DNA from: Rhodocyclaceae bacterium
GTDB taxonomy: Bacteria > Pseudomonadota > Gammaproteobacteria > Burkholderiales > Rhodocyclaceae
Reading direction: 5' to 3'
Assembly (NCBI GenBank): GCA_023150275.1
Contig: JAKLLG010000014.1
Coordinates: 19,022 to 83,021 of the forward strand
DNA length: 64,000 nt
Shown piece by piece: positions 1-8,436 of the stretch. The notes beneath the pieces are model-generated. The model saw only the letters and a list, made by a program, of their open reading frames with translations. It did not search any database and was not told the origin of the DNA. How positions within the stretch are numbered: the stretch's first letter is position 1; every line of letters starts with the position of its first letter. A program made the translations under genes and the position numbers.

Positions 1-1
1 T

Positions 2-508
2 CTCTCCGCCTACGACGCGACGGCGCTGACCGCCGCGCTCGATATCGCCGATTTCTACGAAGCCGCTGTCGTCGCCGCCGGCAGAAATGCCGCCAAGCCC
101 TGTGCCAACTGGGTCATGGTGGATCTCGCCGGACACCTCAACAAGGACGAAAAAGAACTGGCCGACTCGCCTGTATCCGCGGCACAACTGGGTGGGCTGG
201 TGGCGCGCATCGCCGACAACACGATCTCCAACAATATCGCCAAGAAGGTGTTCGAGGCGCTGTGGAACGGCGAAGGTCAGACTGCCGACGAGATCATCGA
301 GAAGCAGGGGCTGAAGCAGATCACCGACACCGGCGCCATCGAGGCGCTGATCGACGAGGTGCTCGCCGCCAATGCGGCGATGGTTGCGGAATTCAAGGCC
401 GGCAAGGAGAAGGCGTTCAATGCGCTGGTCGGTCAGGCGATGAAGGCCACCAAGGGCAAAGCCAACCCGCAGCAGGTCAATGAACTGCTGAAGAAGAAAC
501 TGTCCTGA
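2..508 (+). CDS. gatB: Asp/Glu-tRNA amidotransferase subunit B, C-terminal part
   Basis: The 168 visible residues are the C-terminal third of GatB. GatB is the kinase/transamidase-partner subunit of GatCAB, which converts Glu-tRNA(Gln) or Asp-tRNA(Asn) to the amidated forms in the cytoplasm. The stretch [11 protein letters not shown] followed by [12 protein letters not shown] and the helical tail ending NELLKKKLS is the GatB/YqeY tail domain that contacts tRNA. The reading frame is open from the first base, so the start lies to the left of the window. The gene ends just before a strong bidirectional hairpin. The call is secure; only the truncation by the window edge limits it. Confidence 0.95.
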   Translation, partial: LSAYDATALTAALDIADFYEAAVVAAGRNAAKPCANWVMVDLAGHLNKDEKELADSPVSAAQLGGLVARIADNTISNNIAKKVFEALWNGEGQTADEIIEKQGLKQITDTGAIEALIDEVLAANAAMVAEFKAGKEKAFNALVGQAMKATKGKANPQQVNELLKKKLS

Positions 509-534
509 CGGAAAGGGGCGCCGGAAAGCACGGA

Positions 535-558
535 AAACGCCGCCTGCGGGCGGCGTTT
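535..558. terminator. Bidirectional intrinsic terminator between gatB and the convergent gene
   Basis: A perfect 10-bp inverted repeat (AAACGCCGCC / GGCGGCGTTT) encloses a four-base loop, TGCG. The A run on one side and T run on the other let it act on both strands. It sits 26 bp after the gatB stop and just beyond the end of the minus-strand gene at 560. Confidence 0.85.
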
Positions 559-559
559 G

Positions 560-1177
560 TCACTGGCTGCGAACGCGGCTCTTGATCTCGCGGAAGCGGC
601 GCAGATCCTCGTCGTACTTGGCCTTGATCAGATCGAACTCGCGCTTCTTCGCGTCGATCAACTCTTCCTGCGCCTTGATTTCGTAATCGGCATCCTTGAG
701 CCCCTTCTCGACATCCGGTGGCAGGGTCTTCTTCTTGTAGAACTCCGCCTCATTCTCGAATTTCTCGCGACGCTTCTTGGCGATCGCGATCTTCTCGTTG
801 GCGAGCTTGATCTCCCGGTGCACATCGGCTTCATTACGCTGGCGCATCAGTTCGATATCGGCCTCGCTGCCGTAGGTCTGCAACAACGCAGCATCGAGAC
901 GGCGCTGCTCCTTGACGGCCTCCTCGGCTTCCTTCTTCTTGCGCTCCTCATGCGCGCGCAGCGCCTTCTGTTCCGGCGTCAGCGGCGCTTCAACAATTCG
1001 CACCACCATCCCGACCTGGTTGATTTCGCGGTAGGCGCGGCCGACACAGGCCAAGGGCAGGATGTCGCCGCACACCTGCTTGCCGCGCTCATCGTTGCAG
1101 CAGAAGATGTTACTCGCGGCCGCAGCCGGCAGCGGCAACAGCAGGCCAAGCAGGAGGATGCGTTCAGGCGCGCGCAA
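560..1177 (-). CDS. Exported DUF4124-like coiled-coil protein
   Basis: The product has about 205 residues. A hydrophobic signal peptide ([16 protein letters not shown]) is followed by a short cysteine-bearing segment, [16 protein letters not shown], which resembles DUF4124 domains, and then by a long charged helix from about residue 60 to the end that should form a coiled coil. I chose the TTG at 1177 because it places the signal peptide at the N-terminus and overlaps the pyrE end by 14 bases. A start at 1264 would add about 29 residues lying almost wholly inside pyrE. It is probably cotranscribed with pyrE. The function is unknown; an envelope role is inferred only from export. Confidence 0.7.
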   Translation of the reverse strand: MRAPERILLLGLLLPLPAAAASNIFCCNDERGKQVCGDILPLACVGRAYREINQVGMVVRIVEAPLTPEQKALRAHEERKKKEAEEAVKEQRRLDAALLQTYGSEADIELMRQRNEADVHREIKLANEKIAIAKKRREKFENEAEFYKKKTLPPDVEKGLKDADYEIKAQEELIDAKKREFDLIKAKYDEDLRRFREIKSRVRSQ

Positions 1178-1808
1178 TACCGTACTCCTTGCGGTAGGCA
1201 GCGACTGCCGTGGCGTTGGCGGCGAGGTCGACACGATTGCCGAGAAAGCCGAGCAAATCTTCAAGGGTGGCGACGGCCACGACCGGAATGCCGTAATCGC
1301 GCTCGACTTCCTGCACCGCCGATAATACGCCGCTGCCGCGCTCCATGCGGTCGAGCGCGATAACCACGCCGCACGGTGTGGCGCCAGCCGCCCGAATCAG
1401 CTCCACCGACTCGCGTACGGAGGTTCCCGCCGAAATCACGTCATCGACGATCAGCACGCGCCCGGCGAGCGGTGCCCCCACCAGGGTACCGCCTTCGCCA
1501 TGATCCTTCGCTTCCTTGCGGTTGTAGGCGTACGGCAGATTGCGCCCCTGCTGGGCAAGCGCCATCGCCGTTGCGGCAACGAGCGGAATCCCTTTGTAGG
1601 CAGGGCCAAAAAGCACATCGATGGAAAGGTCGCTGGCGATGATCGCCTTCGCGTAGAATTGGGCAAGCCGGTTCAACGACGCCCCGTCGTTGAACAGCCC
1701 GGCATTGAAGAAATACGGCGACAGGCGGCCGGCCTTGGTCTTGAACTCGCCGAAACGCAGCACATTCTGGCTGACGGCGAACTCGATGAATTGCTGGCGA
1801 AAGTCCAT
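1164..1808 (-). CDS. pyrE: Orotate phosphoribosyltransferase
   Basis: The 214-residue product joins orotate to PRPP to give OMP, the fifth step of pyrimidine synthesis. The N-terminus [20 protein letters not shown] and the segment [11 protein letters not shown] are typical of PyrE. The flexible catalytic loop is KDHGEGG (about residues 101-107), and the PRPP-binding signature is [16 protein letters not shown] (about 118-133). An ATG six codons upstream (1826) also exists, but 1808 gives the usual family length. It is divergent from xth across about 120 bp that should hold both promoters. Confidence 0.95.
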   Translation of the reverse strand: MDFRQQFIEFAVSQNVLRFGEFKTKAGRLSPYFFNAGLFNDGASLNRLAQFYAKAIIASDLSIDVLFGPAYKGIPLVAATAMALAQQGRNLPYAYNRKEAKDHGEGGTLVGAPLAGRVLIVDDVISAGTSVRESVELIRAAGATPCGVVIALDRMERGSGVLSAVQEVERDYGIPVVAVATLEDLLGFLGNRVDLAANATAVAAYRKEYGIARA

Positions 1809-1928
1809 GATCCTCGCATGAGCCATCGGTCGCGGATGGCGGTTTCCGAACCGTTAATCTTACGCATCCTGGGCTCTGGCGACAACGGCAATAATTGGCA
1901 TTACCCCTCCCTTCAAACATTTTTTCCG

Positions 1929-2708
1929 ATGCGCATCGTATCCCTCAATCTCAACGGCATCCGTTCCGCGTGGCGCAAGCAGTTACCCGACTGGCTATCC
2001 GCGCAGCATCCCGACATCGTCTGCGTACAGGAAGTCAAGGCACAAGCCACCGACCTCGACCCCGAAATGCGCGCCCCCGGCGGGATGCACGCCTACTATC
2101 ACTGCGCCGAGAAGAAAGGTTACAGCGGCGTCGGCCTGTGGTTCAGGAAGCAGCCGGATCGTGTCATCGAAGGTCTCGGGCACGGCGAGTTCGACAGCGA
2201 AGGGCGCTTCATCCGTGCCGATTTCGAGCGCCTTTCGGTCGTTTCGCTCTATCTACCCTCCGGGTCGAGTTCTCCTGAACGCCAGGAGGCCAAGTTCCGC
2301 TTCATGGATTATTTCCTGCCCCGGCTCACGGAGATGTCCCGCGAAGGCCGCGACATCATCGTCTGCGGTGACTGGAACATCGCGCACAAGGAAATCGACC
2401 TGAAGAACTGGAAGTCGAACCAGAAGAATTCAGGCTTCCTGCCCGAAGAGCGCGCCTGGATGACAAAGGTGATCAGCGACGCCGGCTGGGTCGATGTCTA
2501 CCGGCGACTGCACCCGGACACCACTGACGACTGCTATACCTGGTGGTCGAATCGTGGGCAGGCTTGGGCAAAAAACGTCGGGTGGCGGCTGGATTATCAG
2601 ATGGCCACGCCAGACCTCGCGGCAAGGGCAAAGAGTGCGACAATCTGGAAGCAGAGTCGCTTTTCGGACCACGCACCGCTGATCATCGACTACGACTATG
2701 CCGCTTGA
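1929..2708 (+). CDS. xth: Exodeoxyribonuclease III (AP endonuclease)
   Basis: This 259-residue enzyme of the exonuclease III/AP endonuclease superfamily cleaves DNA at abasic sites and removes 3' blocking groups in base excision repair. The start MRIVSLNLNGIRSA, the metal-binding glutamate in VCVQEVKAQ (Glu35), the GDWNIAHKEID motif near residue 150 and the C-terminal SDHAPL catalytic histidine are all present. The frame is open far upstream, but homology begins at this ATG. It reads divergently from pyrE. Confidence 0.93.
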   Translation: MRIVSLNLNGIRSAWRKQLPDWLSAQHPDIVCVQEVKAQATDLDPEMRAPGGMHAYYHCAEKKGYSGVGLWFRKQPDRVIEGLGHGEFDSEGRFIRADFERLSVVSLYLPSGSSSPERQEAKFRFMDYFLPRLTEMSREGRDIIVCGDWNIAHKEIDLKNWKSNQKNSGFLPEERAWMTKVISDAGWVDVYRRLHPDTTDDCYTWWSNRGQAWAKNVGWRLDYQMATPDLAARAKSATIWKQSRFSDHAPLIIDYDYAA

Positions 2709-2786
2709 TTGCCTAACGCGCGCTGACGCGCTACGCTAATCGATCCCGCTGCACAGAAATCAACACCGTCAAGAAGAGGACTCATC

Positions 2787-3107
2787 ATGGCTGAAAACAC
2801 CGATCTCGAAACCATCTCCAAGGACAAACTCGTTACCGACATGAAGATCGTCATCGCCGACGCCGAGGAAATCCTGCGCGCCACCGCCAATCAGGCTGGC
2901 GAGAAGGTCGGCGAACTGCGTGAACGTATCCAGGAACGCCTGCGCGACGCGAAAATCCGTCTGCAGGATGCGGAGGCCGCAGTGGTCGACAAGACCAAGG
3001 CCTGCGCCCGCGCCACCGACGATTTCGTTCATGAGCATCCGTGGCAGGCCGTCGGCGTTGCTGCTGCGGTCGGTCTTGCGCTGGGCGTGCTGATCGGCCG
3101 TCGCTGA
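2787..3107 (+). CDS. DUF883/ElaB-YqjD family membrane-anchored protein
   Basis: The 106-residue product has an amphipathic helical N-terminal part rich in Lys, Glu and Arg, and a single C-terminal transmembrane segment (AVGVAAAVGLALGVLIG) ending in two arginines. This is the layout of ElaB/YqjD (DUF883) proteins, which in E. coli are stationary-phase tail-anchored proteins reported to bind ribosomes. A good AGAAGAGGA ribosome-binding site precedes the ATG. It starts a run of small envelope genes in the same order as E. coli yqjD-yqjE-yqjK. Confidence 0.85.
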   Translation: MAENTDLETISKDKLVTDMKIVIADAEEILRATANQAGEKVGELRERIQERLRDAKIRLQDAEAAVVDKTKACARATDDFVHEHPWQAVGVAAAVGLALGVLIGRR

Positions 3108-3114
3108 GCCGTCG

Positions 3115-3537
3115 ATGAGTTCAACCCCGGGAACGGGGGCTGGAGCGGCCGGAAATCCCGGACTCTTCGCTGCCTTGCGCGGCGCGGCGACCACGCTTGT
3201 CGCCACGGCGCGCACGCGCATCGAACTTGCCGGCAACGATCTGGAACTGGAACGCGTACGTCTCGTACGTACGCTGATCTTCGGTATTTCGGCGCTGTTC
3301 TGCTTCGGCCTCGGCATCATCGTACTCATCGGGCTCGTGCTCGTCCTTCACTGGGAAAGCCGGGTGCTCGTGCTGGCCGGATTCGGTGGCGGACTGATCG
3401 CCGCCGGCGCGCTGCTGTTCCTGTCGATGCAACGCATCAATCGGCGTCGTCAGGCTTTCGCCGCCACCATTGCCGAACTGGAAGAAGATCTCCGCCAGTT
3501 GCGGGCTGCTGCAAAGCATGGCCAAGACGGAAGTTGA
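3115..3537 (+). CDS. Phage-holin-superfamily (YqjE-type) inner membrane protein
   Basis: The 140-residue product has two transmembrane helices (about residues 53-80 and 84-105) separated by a short turn. A basic soluble N-terminus precedes them and a helical charged tail follows. The length, helix spacing and position directly after a DUF883 gene match the YqjE/Phage_holin_3_6 family of inner membrane proteins. It starts 7 bases after the previous stop and overlaps the next gene by 20 bases, so the cluster is translationally compact. The cellular role is unknown. Confidence 0.8.
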   Translation: MSSTPGTGAGAAGNPGLFAALRGAATTLVATARTRIELAGNDLELERVRLVRTLIFGISALFCFGLGIIVLIGLVLVLHWESRVLVLAGFGGGLIAAGALLFLSMQRINRRRQAFAATIAELEEDLRQLRAAAKHGQDGS

Positions 3538-3853
3538 AATCGCCCTCGCGCGCGGCCGGCTGCAGGAGCGGATCGCCGGGCAGCGGGCTGCGCTTGCCGT
3601 ACAGATGCCGCCAATCGCTGACGCGCTGGGAAAAGCGGATCGCGCCGTTGCCACCGGCCGGCGCGGTGTCGCTTACGTGAAAACGCACCCCCTGCAGGTT
3701 GGTGCTGCGCTCGCATTCCTCGCCGCGCTGCGTCCGCGACGCGCCTGGCGCTGGGGCCGACGCGCCTTCATTGCCTGGAGCGCGTGGCGCAAAGTCCGCA
3801 CGCACATCGCCGCAAGCGGCCTGCTCAAGCGCTCACCGTCGACGCCAGGATGA
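3518..3853 (+). CDS. YqjK-like small basic membrane-associated protein
   Basis: The 111-residue product starts MAKTEVEIALARGRLQERIA. It has an arginine-rich helix followed by a weakly hydrophobic segment (HPLQVGAALAFLAALRP), then a very basic tail. A longer reading frame opens at 3470, but the ATG at 3518 gives the helix pattern of YqjK and the tight 20-base overlap with the holin-like gene. It completes a YqjD-YqjE-YqjK-like trio. The name rests on order and general pattern, not on a diagnostic motif. Confidence 0.65.
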   Translation: MAKTEVEIALARGRLQERIAGQRAALAVQMPPIADALGKADRAVATGRRGVAYVKTHPLQVGAALAFLAALRPRRAWRWGRRAFIAWSAWRKVRTHIAASGLLKRSPSTPG

Positions 3854-3922
3854 AACCCCCACGCTCGTTACGCTCTTTTCACCCGGATAGCTATCAAACT
3901 GCCCCGGGCGGCACCTGCTGAC

Positions 3923-4258
3923 ATGAGCCAGGACGATCGTCAGCCGGCACGACTCTCGCGCTTCATCGACTCGCAGAAGCGCGAAGCACGCCATGTCGTG
4001 CGCGAACTGCTCGCGGTACGGGGACTGATGCCGCTGCTGATGAAGCCGCGTAACGGCAGTCAGTGGTCCGTAGAGGAAAAGAACGAACTGCTCGCGCAGT
4101 TGCGTCGTCTATCGCGCCTGTCCCCATACCTGCTCTTCCTGCTGCTTCCCGGTTCTGCGCTGCTCCTGCCGGTCTATGCCTGGTGGCTGGACCGCCGCCG
4201 GCAGCAACGCAACGCGACGAACGAAGCGCAAGCCTTACCAGACTCCCAGCGCCGTTAA
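3923..4258 (+). CDS. Small membrane protein resembling part of LETM1 proteins
   Basis: The 111-residue product has a charged N-terminal half, then a proline-containing hydrophobic helix (LSPYLLFLLLPGSALLLP) that runs into a Trp-rich basic end, YAWWLDRRRQ. The proline-framed helix resembles the membrane segment of LETM1-like proteins, but the protein is far shorter and lacks the rest of that domain. It lies 69 bases after the YqjK-like gene and may share its transcript. Its 3' end overlaps the convergent glycosylase gene by 24 bases. The function is unknown. Confidence 0.6.
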   Translation: MSQDDRQPARLSRFIDSQKREARHVVRELLAVRGLMPLLMKPRNGSQWSVEEKNELLAQLRRLSRLSPYLLFLLLPGSALLLPVYAWWLDRRRQQRNATNEAQALPDSQRR

Positions 4259-4972
4259 CTGCTTCTCCGCCGCTTCGGCCCAGCCACGGTTCGCCGCCGG
4301 ACTCGCTGGACTCGGATGCAGGATACGGCCGATCCGCAGGTCAAGGCCCTGCAAGGCTGCAACGGCCCGCTGTTCGGCAAAGCCCCCGATGCCGATCACC
4401 CAGGCCGGTTCGAGCGCCTCGACGATCCGGCGCAAATGTGCGTCGCACAGCGCTTCCAGCGCAGCGGTCTCGCGCGCGGGCAGCTTGTCCGGGGTGAGAT
4501 TGCGCCCATGGTCGAAAAAGGCGAGCGGGCAGTAGTTGGCGACGAAATGCCCGGCAAAGAAGGCGTCCGCCGTAGCGAAACGTTGCGCAAACAATCCCCA
4601 GAGACGGCGCCCGCTGACTTCGGAACGCGCGCAGGCAAAACCCTCGATCGGGCGCTTCGGATTCTCGATGGCGGGTTTGGCAACCGGCGCCACGATGCCC
4701 ATCCAGTCGCGCACCGCAGCGACCTCGCCGAAGGGCACACCGGTCTGCACCATGCCGAATGGCCCGGGATTCATGCCGAGGAAGACAACCCGCTTGCGGC
4801 CATTGCCAAAGCGGCGCAGGTACTGCTCATGCGCCGCCCACGCATAGTCCAGCGGATTGTAGACATGGGTGACCGGTGGCGCGAAGGCGAGTGCGGCAAG
4901 CTGCAGCGCAAGCTCGCCGGCAGCGGCAACCAGGTGGTCGGCAGTGCCGGAAGGTAGCGAAGTTGATGTCAT
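4235..4972 (-). CDS. SMUG1-type uracil-DNA glycosylase
   Basis: The 245-residue base-excision glycosylase removes uracil and related oxidised pyrimidines from DNA. The active-site loop GMNPGPFGMVQTGVPFG (about residues 66-82) is the SMUG1 signature, and HPSPASPAANRGW near the C-terminus is the DNA-intercalating loop. A conserved NYCPLAFFD segment lies between. I chose the ATG at 4972; a TTG at 5002 would add ten residues without a better ribosome site. Bacterial SMUG1 is patchy and often substitutes for other UDG families. It is convergent with the gene on its left. Confidence 0.88.
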   Translation of the reverse strand: MTSTSLPSGTADHLVAAAGELALQLAALAFAPPVTHVYNPLDYAWAAHEQYLRRFGNGRKRVVFLGMNPGPFGMVQTGVPFGEVAAVRDWMGIVAPVAKPAIENPKRPIEGFACARSEVSGRRLWGLFAQRFATADAFFAGHFVANYCPLAFFDHGRNLTPDKLPARETAALEALCDAHLRRIVEALEPAWVIGIGGFAEQRAVAALQGLDLRIGRILHPSPASPAANRGWAEAAEKQLTALGVW

Positions 4973-5111
4973 CGGAGAAGACCGCGCAAGGAATAGTACC
5001 AACAGGAGGAAACGACAGAAGAAGGAGCTGCAGCAAAAGGCACAATCTTACCGGTTCGGCTATCATTCGCCGCACCCCCCGCAATCCACATACATCACCA
5101 ACCTTCGCGCA

Positions 5112-6140
5112 ATGTTCTACACGCTACGACAACTGACCACGCCGGATTTCGTTCTCTGGGGCCTCGTCGGCCTGCTCGCACTCACGGTGATGATCTTTCT
5201 GGCGACGCTGGAAGGTCGCCATTTCCGAACGCTCGGTCTGGGCGCGCCATGGCTGCGTCTTCGACTCGCCTCGCTGCCGATCCTCGCCATCGCGCTGCTC
5301 GCCGTTTATGGCACCGTTGCGGTCTTCGGTGACGGGCCGCAGGCCCTTGCGGTCGCCTACATGGCCCTGTTCTCGGTGGGAACGATCGTCTATTTCGGCC
5401 TGCACGCCATCGCCGGGCGTATTTTCGGCATACGCGGCGGGCACGCCTCGTGGATCGCCTTCAGCGGCCTTGTGCTGATCGGGGTGCTGCCGGCGATCGG
5501 CGGCACGCTGATGCCCTTCGTCAATCTCGCCGCGAAAATCTGGAAGGAAGGCACCGTGGGGGGAATCAGCAGTGAATCCTCGCCGTTCATCGCCAGCGGC
5601 AAGCGGGTTCGGCTTCCCGACGGCGAGGAAGTATTCGCCTTGCGCTACCGTGCGCCGGAGGGCGTGCAGCTGCTGCGTGCCGATATGGAGGGCAGCGGCC
5701 ACCGTGCCCGCGACGTGCTGCGCATGTCGACGTCGACCATCTGTCGGGCCGGCCAGGATCTCGCACTGCTCTGGCCGGCTGAACGTCCGCTGCCACGTCT
5801 GTACGTGTTCTGGCAGACCGCCGAAAAACGTGACCGGCAGTCGCTGATCGACATCGCGCCTCCCGCCGACAACGCCGTGACGGACTTCACGGCAACATGG
5901 ACGCAGCAGCGTGTGAGCTTTTCGGCGACGCTGCCACGCGAAGCATTGTCACTCGTCTGGGCACGCAGCGGCAGCACTCCCTTCGTCGACAGCGTTCCGC
6001 GTACCGGCCCCGAGGCCGAGTGCGTCGACGCACTCGATCTACCCGCACGCGGCGAACTGGGCCACCCGCAGGCACTGCGCATTCGCGTCGACCACGCATT
6101 GCCCAAGGGGCCGACCTGGGCAGAGACACGGCGTCCCTGA
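5112..6140 (+). CDS. Unrecognised four-helix membrane protein with a soluble C-terminal half
   Basis: I do not recognise this 342-residue protein. It shows four hydrophobic helices (about residues 10-33, 52-73, 78-103 and 116-140). About 200 soluble residues follow, with two cysteines (in STICRAG and EAECVDA) and a beta-rich pattern suggesting an extracytoplasmic sandwich domain. The frame is open upstream, but this ATG places the first helix near the N-terminus. The next gene follows after 18 bases, so the two are probably one operon. The promoter should lie in the 139 bp shared with the divergent glycosylase. Confidence 0.6.
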   Translation: MFYTLRQLTTPDFVLWGLVGLLALTVMIFLATLEGRHFRTLGLGAPWLRLRLASLPILAIALLAVYGTVAVFGDGPQALAVAYMALFSVGTIVYFGLHAIAGRIFGIRGGHASWIAFSGLVLIGVLPAIGGTLMPFVNLAAKIWKEGTVGGISSESSPFIASGKRVRLPDGEEVFALRYRAPEGVQLLRADMEGSGHRARDVLRMSTSTICRAGQDLALLWPAERPLPRLYVFWQTAEKRDRQSLIDIAPPADNAVTDFTATWTQQRVSFSATLPREALSLVWARSGSTPFVDSVPRTGPEAECVDALDLPARGELGHPQALRIRVDHALPKGPTWAETRRP

Positions 6141-6158
6141 CGCAAGGAAGCACGGGCG

Positions 6159-6566
6159 ATGAATATACTGAAACTGCTGCTGATCGCCGGTATCGCCGGC
6201 GGTGGCTGGCACTACTGGAGCAAGCAACAGGCCACGCAGGCGCAGGCCGCCGCGACCAGCCCATCCGGTTTCGTCAGTCTCCCGCTACAGGGCAACCCGA
6301 ATCCGGTGCAGGTATTGATCGTCGCCCCCGAAAATTGTTCGGCCGACGCAGCCCGTCATGCCGACGATCTTGAAATAGATCTGCGCCGCGCCGGTATCTC
6401 GGTGCGGCGCACGCACCAGGTCAACTTCGAGTTCAGCGGCGGCGGTACCGACACCATGCAGCGAATCCAGCAGGTGATGAACAGCGGGCCGCCTGTCGTT
6501 TTCATCGGCAATCGCGCCAAGGGAAGTCCCACGCTTGCCGAGGTGCTCGCCGAATATCGCCGCTGA
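6159..6566 (+). CDS. Membrane-anchored protein, possibly thioredoxin-like fold
   Basis: The 135-residue product has an N-terminal anchor or signal (ILKLLLIAGIAGGG) followed by a small alpha/beta domain. The strand VQVLIVAPENCSADAARH, a helix, then GPPVVFIGNRAKGS resemble a glutaredoxin-like layout with a single cysteine where a CxxC would sit. The resemblance is weak, and catalysis should not be assumed. It follows the four-helix membrane gene by 18 bases and converges on metW 12 bases downstream. Confidence 0.55.
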   Translation: MNILKLLLIAGIAGGGWHYWSKQQATQAQAAATSPSGFVSLPLQGNPNPVQVLIVAPENCSADAARHADDLEIDLRRAGISVRRTHQVNFEFSGGGTDTMQRIQQVMNSGPPVVFIGNRAKGSPTLAEVLAEYRR

Positions 6567-6577
6567 TCCGTGGCGAG

Positions 6578-7171
6578 TTAGCCGCGCCCGAGCCGATACA
6601 GCGCAACGTCGGCGTTGAGGTTGGGGTCTTCCGTAACAGCACGGCCTTCGTCGAAGAACAGTCCCTCGCGCACGACGATGCCGTTCCTGCCGCACAGCGC
6701 CTCGAAGTCGGCGATGGTGAAGAAACGCACGTTCGGCGAGTCGTACCACTGATAGGGCAGTGCCTCCGATACCGGCATGCGGCCACTGGCAATCGCCTCG
6801 CGGTGGCTGCGATGGCCAAAGTTGGGGAAAGAGACGACGGCTTCGTGCCCGACGCGCAGCATTTCCTGCACCAATGGTACCGTGTGCCGAACCGTCTGCA
6901 GCGACAGCGACATGATCACGTGTTCGAAGGAGTCGTCCTCGAAACCCTGCAGCCCGCGTTCGAGATCGAACTGCAGCACGTTCACACCATTCCTGATCGC
7001 TGCCAGCACGTTGTCGGGATCGTTGTCGACGCCGTAGCCGCGTATTCCGCGCTCGGTCATCAGGAACTTGAGCAGCGAACCATCGCCGCAGCCAAGGTCG
7101 AGCACACGTTCGCCGGAATGAATCCAGCGGGCGATGACGTCGAAGTCGAAACGGCCGAAGATCTCCGTCAT
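6578..7171 (-). CDS. metW: Methionine biosynthesis protein MetW
   Basis: The 197-residue class I SAM-dependent methyltransferase-like protein works with MetX in homoserine activation in proteobacteria. The SAM-binding motif [12 protein letters not shown] (about residues 22-33) and the MetW-typical [12 protein letters not shown] and NFGHRSHR segments are clear. The frame opens earlier, but [12 protein letters not shown] at 7171 matches the family start and overlaps the metX stop by four bases (ATGA), implying translational coupling. It lies downstream of the SAM-II riboswitch and so should be repressed by SAM together with metX. Confidence 0.93.
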   Translation of the reverse strand: MTEIFGRFDFDVIARWIHSGERVLDLGCGDGSLLKFLMTERGIRGYGVDNDPDNVLAAIRNGVNVLQFDLERGLQGFEDDSFEHVIMSLSLQTVRHTVPLVQEMLRVGHEAVVSFPNFGHRSHREAIASGRMPVSEALPYQWYDSPNVRFFTIADFEALCGRNGIVVREGLFFDEGRAVTEDPNLNADVALYRLGRG

Positions 7172-8286
7172 GTCTCGATCCTGTCCAGATAGGCCGCCAC
7201 GTCGGCGTGATAGTGCGCGTCGTCGAGCAGGAAGGAGTCGTGACCGGCGTCGCAATCGATCTCGGCGTAGGTCACGTCGCGCCCGTTGTGCAGCAGGGCA
7301 TAGACCAGCTCGCGGCTGCGTTCCGGCAGGAAGCGCCAGTCGGTCGTGAAGCTCGCCACGAAAAAGCCGGCCGTGGCGCGCGCCAGCGCCGCCTTGAGAT
7401 CGCCGCCGTAATCACGCGCCGGATCGAAATAATCGAGCGCCTTGGTGGTGATCAGGTAAGTGTTGGCATCGAAAAAACCGGTGAATTTGTCGCCCTGATA
7501 GCGCAGATAGGACTCGACCTGGAAATCGGTGTCGTAGCCATACGAAAGCTTGCCGTGGCGAAGTTCGCGGCCGAATTTCTCGGCCATCTGGTTGCTTGAG
7601 AGATAGGTGATGTGGCCGAGCATGCGGGCAAGCCGAAGCCCGCGCGCCGGCACCGCGCCATGCTCGTAGAAATGGCCGCCGTGGAAATCCGGGTCGGAGA
7701 GAATGGCCTGCCGCGCCACTTCGTTGAAGGCGATGTTCTGCGCCGTGAGTTTCGGCGTCGAGGCGATCACCAGCGCATGGCGCACACGCGACGGATACTG
7801 CAGCGTCCATTCCAGCGCCTGCATGCCACCGACCGAGCCACCAACAACCGCCGCCCAGGAAACAATGCCGAGGTGGTCGGCAAGACGCGCCTGTGCCACT
7901 ACCCAGTCCTCGACAGTGACTACCGGAAAATCAGCGCCATAAGGCCGGCCGGTCGCCGGATTCCGGCTCATCGGCCCGGTCGAGCCATAGCAACCGCCGA
8001 GGTTGTTAACGCCAACGACAAAAAAGCGGTTCGTGTCGAGCGGCTTGCCCGGGCCGACCAGGTTGTCCCACCAGCCGACATTCTTCGGCTGCCCGGCATA
8101 GGTGCCGGCAACATGATGGCTGCCGGAGAGCGCATGACAAACCAGCACGGCGTTGCTGCGCTCGGCGTTCAGCTCGCCGTAGGTTTCATAGACGAGCTCG
8201 AAGCCGGGCAGCGTGGCGCCGCTCTGCAGCGTGATCGGTGTATCGAAGGTCGCCCGCTGTGGCGTCACGACCCCTACGGAATTCAT
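7168..8286 (-). CDS. metX: Homoserine O-acyltransferase
   Basis: The 372-residue alpha/beta-hydrolase acylates homoserine at the start of methionine synthesis. The nucleophile elbow [12 protein letters not shown], the acid region [11 protein letters not shown] and the catalytic histidine in [10 protein letters not shown] are visible. An in-frame TTG six codons upstream lies inside the terminator tail, so I took the ATG at 8286, which has AAGG upstream. Proteins called MetX may use acetyl-CoA or succinyl-CoA; the sequence alone does not settle which. Upstream are a SAM-II aptamer and a terminator. It is the first gene of metX-metW. Confidence 0.94.
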   Translation of the reverse strand: MNSVGVVTPQRATFDTPITLQSGATLPGFELVYETYGELNAERSNAVLVCHALSGSHHVAGTYAGQPKNVGWWDNLVGPGKPLDTNRFFVVGVNNLGGCYGSTGPMSRNPATGRPYGADFPVVTVEDWVVAQARLADHLGIVSWAAVVGGSVGGMQALEWTLQYPSRVRHALVIASTPKLTAQNIAFNEVARQAILSDPDFHGGHFYEHGAVPARGLRLARMLGHITYLSSNQMAEKFGRELRHGKLSYGYDTDFQVESYLRYQGDKFTGFFDANTYLITTKALDYFDPARDYGGDLKAALARATAGFFVASFTTDWRFLPERSRELVYALLHNGRDVTYAEIDCDAGHDSFLLDDAHYHADVAAYLDRIET

Positions 8287-8302
8287 CGGATTCTGCCTTT
8301 CC

Positions 8303-8344
8303 AAAAACGAAAGCCCAGTCGGGCACGGAGGCGTGGACTGGGCT
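8303..8344 (-). terminator. Riboswitch expression-platform terminator before metX
   Basis: Read on the minus strand, a nine-base arm AGCCCAGTC pairs with GACTGGGCT across a 15-base loop, followed by the T-rich tail TTCGTTTTT. It begins directly after the SAM-II aptamer and ends 17 bases before the metX ATG. That is the geometry expected for SAM-dependent premature termination. Confidence 0.85.
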
Positions 8345-8402
8345 GCCCCGCTTTAGCCGTATTTGTTGAGCGCCCGCAAGCTGATCGGATCAAATCGGCG
8401 CT
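8345..8402 (-). promoter_or_regulatory. SAM-II riboswitch aptamer controlling metX-metW
   Basis: On the minus strand the stem P1 is GCGCC paired with GGCGC. The first loop carries ATTTG, complementary to the later CAAAT, and the hairpin-loop GCTT can pair with AAGC at the 3' end to close the H-type pseudoknot. The conserved GGCTAAAG tail of SAM-II RNAs is present. Compared with the well-known metX SAM-II RNA, the AUUUA/UAAAU pair is replaced by ATTTG/CAAAT, a compensatory change. SAM binding should favour the terminator immediately downstream. Confidence 0.88.
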
Positions 8403-8436
8403 ATGGGGCGTAGTTAACCGCAGGCGGCGGCGGTTG

